Shown in pieces: positions 31,453-36,668 of a stretch of 36,668 nt of DNA. Source of the stretch: Candidatus Aenigmatarchaeota archaeon. GTDB taxonomy: Archaea; Aenigmatarchaeota; Aenigmatarchaeia; GW2011-AR5; JAGGXF01. The notes beneath the pieces are model-generated. The model searched no databases, had not been told where the DNA came from, and was given only the letters and a program-made list of their open reading frames with translations. A program made the translations under genes and the position numbers. The stretch's first letter is position 1; each line of letters starts with the position of its first letter. Where the stretch lies: assembly GCA_021163205.1 (NCBI GenBank), contig JAGGXF010000016.1:1-36668 (forward strand). Direction: 5' to 3'.

Positions 31453-32145
31453 TTACTCTCTGGTTAATCCTTTTTTACGTTCCTTTTTACGCTTGTACTC
31501 GCTTTTTAATATCTTCTTGAAGCGCGCGACGAGTTCGCTGCCAATCCCATGTACCTCTTTCAGTTCCTCGTCTGAAGCGGTAAAGACCTTTTCCGGCGTT
31601 TTCAGTTTTTCGAGCAGTCGACGCGCGAGTGTCGTGGACACAGACGGCAATCCGGCTACCAAGAATTCTTGTGCCTCTTCTAGCGTTCTAAATTTTCTCT
31701 TAACACGTATGCTAACTTCCCTCTTCTTTACCAGTTGCTCTCGCTTGGCTATCTGATACACGAGCCCCGCGGTTTCTTCAACATCTTTTGTCCATAAAAT
31801 CGGAATCTGGTAGTCTATTGCTATAGAACCGAGAGCACCCCTCAGCGCGTTCTTGGTTATGCGTTCATTGAATTTCTCACCTTCTAAAATCAAGATTGGC
31901 CGCTGCACCTGACGCAACGCGACTAGCTGATTGAATAACCTTCCATCAAGAATGCTCTGGACAAAATCAGCGGCAGTCTTTCTTTCAACAAGAACGCGGT
32001 CAGACAATACGAAATCGCCCACAGGCAGCTGCCTCTCCTCAATGACGCAGTCATAGTTGGCCAGGATTTGTTTGACAAGTCGTTCTCTGCTATCAAGAAT
32101 TATTTTGACCCTTTTCTGCTCTTCTTTCCCATCTCTTTTAGGCAT
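31453..32145 (-). CDS. XPF/ERCC4-type nuclease with HhH domain (nuclease half of Hef)
   Basis: 230 residues. The ERCC4 nuclease core has LDSRE (Asp18), PVGDFVLSD (Asp44) and VERKTAADFVQSI (Glu54-Arg-Lys...Asp60), the catalytic set that cuts branched DNA. A tandem helix-hairpin-helix domain follows (LVAGLPSVSTTLARRLLEK, ELKEVHGIGSELVARFKK), with a basic C-terminus. In Euryarchaeota these domains are normally the C-terminal half of the single protein Hef. Here a separate gene with its own GGAGTGA site starts 30 bases after the helicase stop. Confidence 0.92.
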   Translation of the reverse strand: MPKRDGKEEQKRVKIILDSRERLVKQILANYDCVIEERQLPVGDFVLSDRVLVERKTAADFVQSILDGRLFNQLVALRQVQRPILILEGEKFNERITKNALRGALGSIAIDYQIPILWTKDVEETAGLVYQIAKREQLVKKREVSIRVKRKFRTLEEAQEFLVAGLPSVSTTLARRLLEKLKTPEKVFTASDEELKEVHGIGSELVARFKKILKSEYKRKKERKKGLTRE

Positions 32146-32175
32146 TTATTTCACTCCAAAACTTAAGCAAATCGT

Positions 32176-33705
32176 TTAACTAAAATCTTTCAGCGTCTTT
32201 TCCTTCATCGAATAGAGAATCTTTTTCATTTTCTTTTCCTTGTGATGCGCGGACCAGTAATACGCTTCATCGCGCGTGTTTTTGGTTATGAATATGTAGA
32301 TACGGCCCATTTGTTCTCGTCCAACTCTGCCTCGCCTTTGAACAGTTCGGATTGCCGAAGGCACGGGTTCATAAAAAACAGCTGTTGTTGCGCTGCCGAG
32401 ATGTAGCCCTTCTTCACCTATACTTGTGCAAACAAGGCAGTTATAGAACCCCATGTCATACTCGTTTATAAGTCTAACTTGTTCTTTCTGATCTAACCCG
32501 CGAGAACCAGCCTGACCTATCAGGGCAACGGGCTTGCATCCTTTGACTTTTTTCAACTCCGCAATTATCTTATCTACGGTATCTCTGAATTGCGTGAATA
32601 TTATCAGCCGCGCATTCTCGTTGCGCTCGAATTCTTTTTCCACGATTTCACGCAGCTTGACCATTTTTGGATGCTCTTCCCCCTCTTCAATGAGTTCTTT
32701 GAGCAACCGCGCCGCGCTCTGAAAGTTTCTGTTCTCGATTAGTCTCGTCGCTGCTTTCGTATTACCCTTAACACCCTCGTTAACAATCTTGTCCATATAT
32801 CTTTTCACGCTGTATAGGCACTGCGTTTCCAGTAGCATGATGGCGTGGTCCACCTTCACGATTTCAGCTATCAATGACATTGCGGCAAAGCTTGAGCCGC
32901 TTTTACTGCGTGCCAGCTTTTTTTGAAGTTCTATGAGCTGGGATTTGGTGATGCGCGAAGAACGTATAATACTCCACTTCATTAGCATTTTTAGCTTTTC
33001 GTCCTTTATCGATTCGAGATATTTTTTTATGCTTTGCATCGGCTTTGTGAGCTCAACCTCAACCCATTCCGTCTTTATGGTTTTGATGTAGGGCGTGACA
33101 TCTTCATCATCCTTTGTTCTCACCTCAACATTCTTTATAAAAAGCGCCTTTTTCACCTGCTCTATCCTGTAGCGGTGGCCACCGGGTGACGCCGTAAGCG
33201 CCAGTATAAGAGGCTTTTCAGATTGCTGCATATATTTTTTTGCAACATAAGTGTATGCATAGTTTTTGACAGCTCGATGCGCCTCATCTACGATAAGTAA
33301 TGAGTATTCTTTCAGGTTCAGGACGCCCTTCTTTAAGTCATTCCGTATTGTTTGAGGCGTTGATATGACAATATCAGCCTTTTTGTAGAGCTCGCCGCGC
33401 TCGGCAGGCTTTATTTTTCCGGTTATGACTTTTATTTCATCAGGACCTATCTTGAGGAAACGCTCAAAGCTTTTTTTATGTTGATTCACGAGTGGCTTGG
33501 TCGGTGCCATGAACATAATCTTCTTATGCATGTCCTGCTCCAATCGGTAGGCGGCAACAAGCGCAGCTAAGGGTGTTTTACCCATACCTGTTGGCAGAAC
33601 CACGAGCATGTTGCCATCAAGTGCGCGCTTGGCTATGGCTTCCTGATACGCGCGCTTTTCCATGGTTTTCGGGTTTATCCAGCGATGCTCCACATACTCG
33701 GTCAT
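32176..33705 (-). CDS. Hef/FANCM-type SF2 helicase (helicase half of Hef)
   Basis: 509 residues, a complete superfamily 2 helicase. Motif I LPTGMGKT (37-44), Ia APTKPLVNQ, Ib TPQTIRNDL, II VDEAH (DEAH 140-143), III TASPGG, a helical insert of the Hef/FANCM kind (about 225-370), IV IFTQFRDTV, V TSIGEEGLHLG, VI QRRGRVGR. It remodels stalled forks and branched DNA. ATG 33705 has CTATATAATTTTT (about 33728-33740) at leaderless distance; the longer frame upstream is not supported. No linker to the nuclease remains. Confidence 0.93.
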   Translation of the reverse strand: MTEYVEHRWINPKTMEKRAYQEAIAKRALDGNMLVVLPTGMGKTPLAALVAAYRLEQDMHKKIMFMAPTKPLVNQHKKSFERFLKIGPDEIKVITGKIKPAERGELYKKADIVISTPQTIRNDLKKGVLNLKEYSLLIVDEAHRAVKNYAYTYVAKKYMQQSEKPLILALTASPGGHRYRIEQVKKALFIKNVEVRTKDDEDVTPYIKTIKTEWVEVELTKPMQSIKKYLESIKDEKLKMLMKWSIIRSSRITKSQLIELQKKLARSKSGSSFAAMSLIAEIVKVDHAIMLLETQCLYSVKRYMDKIVNEGVKGNTKAATRLIENRNFQSAARLLKELIEEGEEHPKMVKLREIVEKEFERNENARLIIFTQFRDTVDKIIAELKKVKGCKPVALIGQAGSRGLDQKEQVRLINEYDMGFYNCLVCTSIGEEGLHLGSATTAVFYEPVPSAIRTVQRRGRVGREQMGRIYIFITKNTRDEAYYWSAHHKEKKMKKILYSMKEKTLKDFS

Positions 33706-33809
33706 GATAATAACTTCGATGGAAAAAATTATATAGATGCGTACAAGCCCAGACTGAGTATGAGCGCAAACCGTAATCTTTAAATAGTAGCCACTACAAA
33801 ATAGTAAAT

Positions 33810-34037
33810 ATGAAGAGAAGAAAACCAAGACCTGGCCCTGGAGATATAACTCTTTTTGGAGACAATGTTAAGGGAAAAAGATTTACGCCTAGATTTCAGC
33901 AATATAATTTCTATGAAAATACTGGTAGAATAGACCCAGATTTAAGAGATACTGTAGCGGGAGTTTATTTAGAGAATACAGGAGGCCTAAATGTCGGTTA
34001 TGGTATGTATTTTCCCCACGACGAAGTTTATGTATAG
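33810..34037 (+). CDS. 75-residue orphan protein
   Basis: The sequence begins RRKPRPGPGDITLFGDN and is rich in Gly, Asn, Tyr and Pro with few hydrophobic residues (RFQQYNFYENTGRIDPDLRD, GGLNVGYGMYF). CTTTAAATAG at 33778-33787 lies 25 bases ahead of the ATG, so transcription is plausible. Its last 10 bases overlap the convergent methyltransferase gene. No homolog recognised; a short lineage-specific protein, or by chance an open frame. Confidence 0.55.
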   Translation: MKRRKPRPGPGDITLFGDNVKGKRFTPRFQQYNFYENTGRIDPDLRDTVAGVYLENTGGLNVGYGMYFPHDEVYV

Positions 34038-34996
34038 AGTCTGACAAACACCCTTCTCAGCGACTTGTGCACGCGCTGTTCTATTCTTGTATCTACGGCA
34101 AAGCCAAGCTTTCTCGCGTTTATTATGACGCTTCTTTCGAGCTTTTTTGGCACCGCGATTACAACACAACCGCCCGGTTTGAGAACGCTTTTCATGCTTC
34201 TGAGCGATTTGGTATACAATTCCTTCAGATTCTTGTTGAACAATGATGTGGAGATGCCATAGGGTGGGTCTGTGACTATGGCATCAAATTTTTTATGCCA
34301 TATGCTTTTCAGTTTGGTTGCATCGGCTTTTCTGAGAACAGCCTTCAAGCCGAAAAATGCAAGGTTCTTTTGCGCGCCCTTTACCATGTCTTCTGATATG
34401 TCAGAGCCGTAGCACCTGAGCCCCACCGTAGCAGCTTCTTTCAACAGCGCGCCTGTTCCGCAGAACGGGTCTAGAATCCTGCCCTTGGTTAAGCCAGTTA
34501 GGTTTATCATTGCCCGAGCAATACGCGGGTCCATTGTTATTGGCTTTTTGAACGGCATCTTTTTCAGCGACCCAATGAAGGACTTATCTATTTCGAAAAC
34601 GAGTCGCGTAACGATTACCCTTTTCTCGACCACGAAAACATTTATGACATTTTTTGGTTTACATAGATTCACCTTCCTGTCGCTCTGTCGCCAGACAGCG
34701 TCTATTATCTTTTTCTCTGCGGGCTTTTTGTCTCCCATGAATTTGACTCTCACAGCGATCGGCCCCTTGATTTTTTTCATTTTTTGGACCGCATCGAAAA
34801 AGTTCTTTTTATTTGCTTCCAGAAGAACCTCATGTACGCTGTGCGCCAGGCCAAGCCTGTAAAGATTTGAAACGTTTTTGACCTCAAAAAACATCAGATT
34901 GTTATCTACTTTTTTGACAGAGCCTTTCATGGCTTTTATCATTGATTCGGCTTCTGCTTTTGCCATTTCTGGTAGATAACCGGACAACACAATCAT
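34028..34996 (-). CDS. THUMP-domain tRNA (guanine10-N2) dimethyltransferase
   Basis: 322 residues. An N-terminal THUMP RNA-binding domain (about residues 1-150, IVLSGYLPEMAKAEAESMI) precedes a Rossmann methyltransferase with SAM motif DPFCGTGALLKEA (about 193-205), acidic DISEDM and catalytic TDPPYG of the N2-guanine/N6-adenine type. This fits archaeal Trm-G10 making m2(2)G10; the close relative Trm14 (m2G6) is the alternative. ATG 34996 chosen over GTG 35002. Divergent from the CCA enzyme, another tRNA gene. Confidence 0.9.
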   Translation of the reverse strand: MIVLSGYLPEMAKAEAESMIKAMKGSVKKVDNNLMFFEVKNVSNLYRLGLAHSVHEVLLEANKKNFFDAVQKMKKIKGPIAVRVKFMGDKKPAEKKIIDAVWRQSDRKVNLCKPKNVINVFVVEKRVIVTRLVFEIDKSFIGSLKKMPFKKPITMDPRIARAMINLTGLTKGRILDPFCGTGALLKEAATVGLRCYGSDISEDMVKGAQKNLAFFGLKAVLRKADATKLKSIWHKKFDAIVTDPPYGISTSLFNKNLKELYTKSLRSMKSVLKPGGCVVIAVPKKLERSVIINARKLGFAVDTRIEQRVHKSLRRVFVRLYT

Positions 34997-35049
34997 GTAC
35001 ACAAAAACACCTATAATTTATTTATACTATGAAGCGATAATTTTAAAAT

Positions 35050-36447
35050 ATGGGCAAGACACAACAAAGCAAGATAGCGCAAATAAAAGAGGATGTTCTT
35101 AAAAAAATCAAGCCATCGAAAAAGGACAGGGAGTTTCTGGACAGCTTCGTCAAAGAGCTTATCCGCGTTGCCAGGATAAAGGGGGAAGAGTTCGGCGCTG
35201 ATCCGTGCGTTGTCGGTTCGACAGGCAAACAGACCTGGCTCAAAGGAGACCATGACATAGATATGTTTATGATTTTTCCGCAGAGGTTGTCTCGCGAAGA
35301 TTTGGAAAAGCAGGGTATGGAAGTTGCAAAAAGAATTTCCAAACATTTCAAGGCAAAGACAATCATAAAATACGCGGAGCATCCATATGTTCAAGCCATA
35401 ACAAAATGGCGGGGACAGGAATTCAAGATTGATATTGTTCCGTGCTACAGGATGAAATCGGGAGAGAAAATCAGATCAGCTGTCGACCGTTCTCCTCTAC
35501 ATCTTACTTACATCTTAGAAAACCTCGAACCTACGCTTCGTGACGAGGTTCGCTTGCTCAAGCAGTTCTGTAAAGGAATTGGCATATATGGCAGCGACGT
35601 TAAAACAGAAGGAATATCAGGCTATATATGCGAGCTGCTCGTTATAAATTATGGGCATTTCGAAGATGTTCTAAAAGCAGTTGCAAAGTGGCAATATGGT
35701 CAGGTAATAGATCTGCGCACAAAGGCTGAAAAGCCGAAAAAGAAGTTCAGAAACCCACTCATTATCATAGACCCTGTCGACAGCGAGAGAAATGCAGCAG
35801 CAGCTCTAAGCACAAAAAATTTCATTCGTCTGATAGAGAGTGCAAAGGCGTTCATCAAAAATCCGAGTAAAAAATTCTTTTTCTCCAGACCAAAGCTGTT
35901 GAACAGCAGGGAGATAGCAAAGCTTCGTAAGAGGGAAACCAAGTTCTTGGGTATTGTTTTTGACAGGCCAGACATAATCGATGACATATTGTATCCGCAG
36001 ATGCGCAAAGCAAAGCGTATGTTCGCAAAGCTTTTGGAACGCAATGAGTTCCGCGTTTTGCGCGCTTTCGAGTGGTCGTCACAGACAAAGTCAGTTATAG
36101 TTTTTGAATTAGAAACATGGTTTTTGCCAGCAATCAAAAAAATGGTCGGTCCACCTGTTTATTCGAGAAAACATAGTCGCCAGTTCTTGGACAAGTATTC
36201 AAAGACAGCAATATTTGGGCCATATGTAGAAGACAATAGATGGGTAGCGGAAAAGAGGCGAGATTTCAGATCAGCCACAGACCTGCTCCGTGCTTTTCTA
36301 AAGCAAGACGACCTGAAAGAGAGAGGCGTGCCCGAAAACCTCGTCGCGCCGATGAAGAAGGCAAAGGTCTTCGAGCACGACGACATGTGGTTATTCATAA
36401 AGAAAGAAAAAAGCTTCTCGCAGCTTCTCAAGAGAGAATACTTTTAA
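35050..36447 (+). CDS. cca: Archaeal (class I) CCA-adding enzyme
   Basis: It builds or repairs the tRNA 3' CCA end without a template. 465 residues, full length for class I. The nucleotidyltransferase signature is GSTGKQTWLKGDHDID with carboxylates Asp69 and Asp71 and the third in FKIDIVPCY. Palm is followed by the neck/body and the C-terminal tail domains, RTFDRPDI-like FDRPDIIDDILYP and the typical EWSSQTKSVIVFELE. T-rich sequence 36479-36497 can terminate it. The rest of the window (36448-36668) shows no gene. Confidence 0.97.
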   Translation: MGKTQQSKIAQIKEDVLKKIKPSKKDREFLDSFVKELIRVARIKGEEFGADPCVVGSTGKQTWLKGDHDIDMFMIFPQRLSREDLEKQGMEVAKRISKHFKAKTIIKYAEHPYVQAITKWRGQEFKIDIVPCYRMKSGEKIRSAVDRSPLHLTYILENLEPTLRDEVRLLKQFCKGIGIYGSDVKTEGISGYICELLVINYGHFEDVLKAVAKWQYGQVIDLRTKAEKPKKKFRNPLIIIDPVDSERNAAAALSTKNFIRLIESAKAFIKNPSKKFFFSRPKLLNSREIAKLRKRETKFLGIVFDRPDIIDDILYPQMRKAKRMFAKLLERNEFRVLRAFEWSSQTKSVIVFELETWFLPAIKKMVGPPVYSRKHSRQFLDKYSKTAIFGPYVEDNRWVAEKRRDFRSATDLLRAFLKQDDLKERGVPENLVAPMKKAKVFEHDDMWLFIKKEKSFSQLLKREYF

Positions 36448-36668
36448 TCACTGAGACTTTCTAAAACAATTGAATATGTTTTCTTTTCTTTTTTATTTAA
36501 GGATATTTCCCAACTAAGTATGTCCAAGAAGAGGATAAGCGGGATAGTTAATTAAAGCAAAAAAATAAAAAGAAGGTCAAAACAGAAGCAGCATTCAATT
36601 TTAGAAAATCAAAAAAAATACTACAAAATTCTTGTAATTTATATTTCTTCAGTCTTCTAGTCATATCA

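Noticed and set aside
32176-33828. The 41-residue N-terminal extension of the helicase
   Set aside because: The TATA box lies inside it and the sequence is unlike helicase N-termini; ATG 33705 is the better start.
36548-36664. A 38-codon minus-strand frame at the right edge
   Set aside because: Phe/Lys-rich translation of T-rich DNA; could be the tail of a gene beyond the edge, but nothing supports it.

Overview
The window is archaeal chromosome. Direct evidence is the set of archaeal-type information-processing genes: ribosomal proteins S6e and uS10, aIF2 gamma, TBP, MCM, an RPA-type OB protein, archaeal CCA-adding enzyme, THUMP tRNA methyltransferase, GatD/GatE, diphthamide genes dph5 and dph6, and Hef-type helicase and nuclease. 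Many start codons lie about 23-28 bases downstream of A/T-rich TATA-like boxes (leaderless pattern), and internal operon genes carry GGTGAT/GGAGGT-type Shine-Dalgarno sequences. The Hef proteins, GatDE and the Era-like GTPase-DUF2073-DUF2072 trio point to a euryarchaeal or euryarchaeal-like (possibly DPANN/Altiarchaeal-type) lineage; I cannot name the species. The DNA is A+T-rich by eye. I found no tRNA or rRNA gene, no insertion sequence and no convincing CRISPR array, so most of the window reads as core genome with a few accessory genes.

Layout. 1-543 (minus): ArsR repressor followed by the start of a TDT/SLAC1-type transporter that runs off the left edge. 631-2630 (plus): S6e and aIF2 gamma, preceded by two hairpins. 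2703-4928 (minus): membrane metallopeptidase, NDK, uS10. 5019-6296 (plus): radical-SAM methylthiotransferase. 6342-10192 (minus): gatD, UPF0248 RNA-end-recognition protein, gatE and a small membrane protein, an amidotransferase operon. 10283-13999: HAD phosphatase, divergent dph6, then deaminase and MscS on minus. 14000-14335: gene-poor gap with four degenerate spaced repeats. 14336-16741: ferredoxin, endonuclease III, small zinc protein, then a three-gene minus operon (2-TM protein, YbjQ, adenosine-specific kinase-like). 16742-17042: gap with a possible structured RNA or relic ORF. 17043-18468: GTPase, DUF2073, DUF2072 zinc ribbon operon. 18501-20581 (minus): fused dephospho-CoA kinase/PPAT and CorA. 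20691-28575: Ca2+ P-type ATPase, TBP, MCM, two unknown genes on minus, RPA-like protein, and a 56-residue membrane protein. 28558-30887: dph5-DUF357 operon, a small 3-TM protein with a clear terminator, and agmatinase. 30962-36447: YunG-like protein, nuclease and helicase halves of Hef, a small orphan ORF, tRNA G10 methyltransferase and CCA-adding enzyme.

How the genes fit together: most serve translation (S6e, S10, aIF2 gamma, diphthamide on EF-2, tRNA modification, Glu-tRNA(Gln) amidation, CCA addition) or DNA replication and repair (MCM, RPA, Hef helicase plus nuclease, endonuclease III). Membrane ion handling (CorA, Ca2+ ATPase, MscS) and cofactor or nucleoside metabolism (CoA, 5'-deoxyadenosine/SAH deamination, agmatine) make up the rest. 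The most unusual points are the two-gene Hef, the two-domain CoA enzyme, the GTPase trio with its exact internal 25-bp duplication, and the two intergenic islands at 14041-14261 and 16801-16980.
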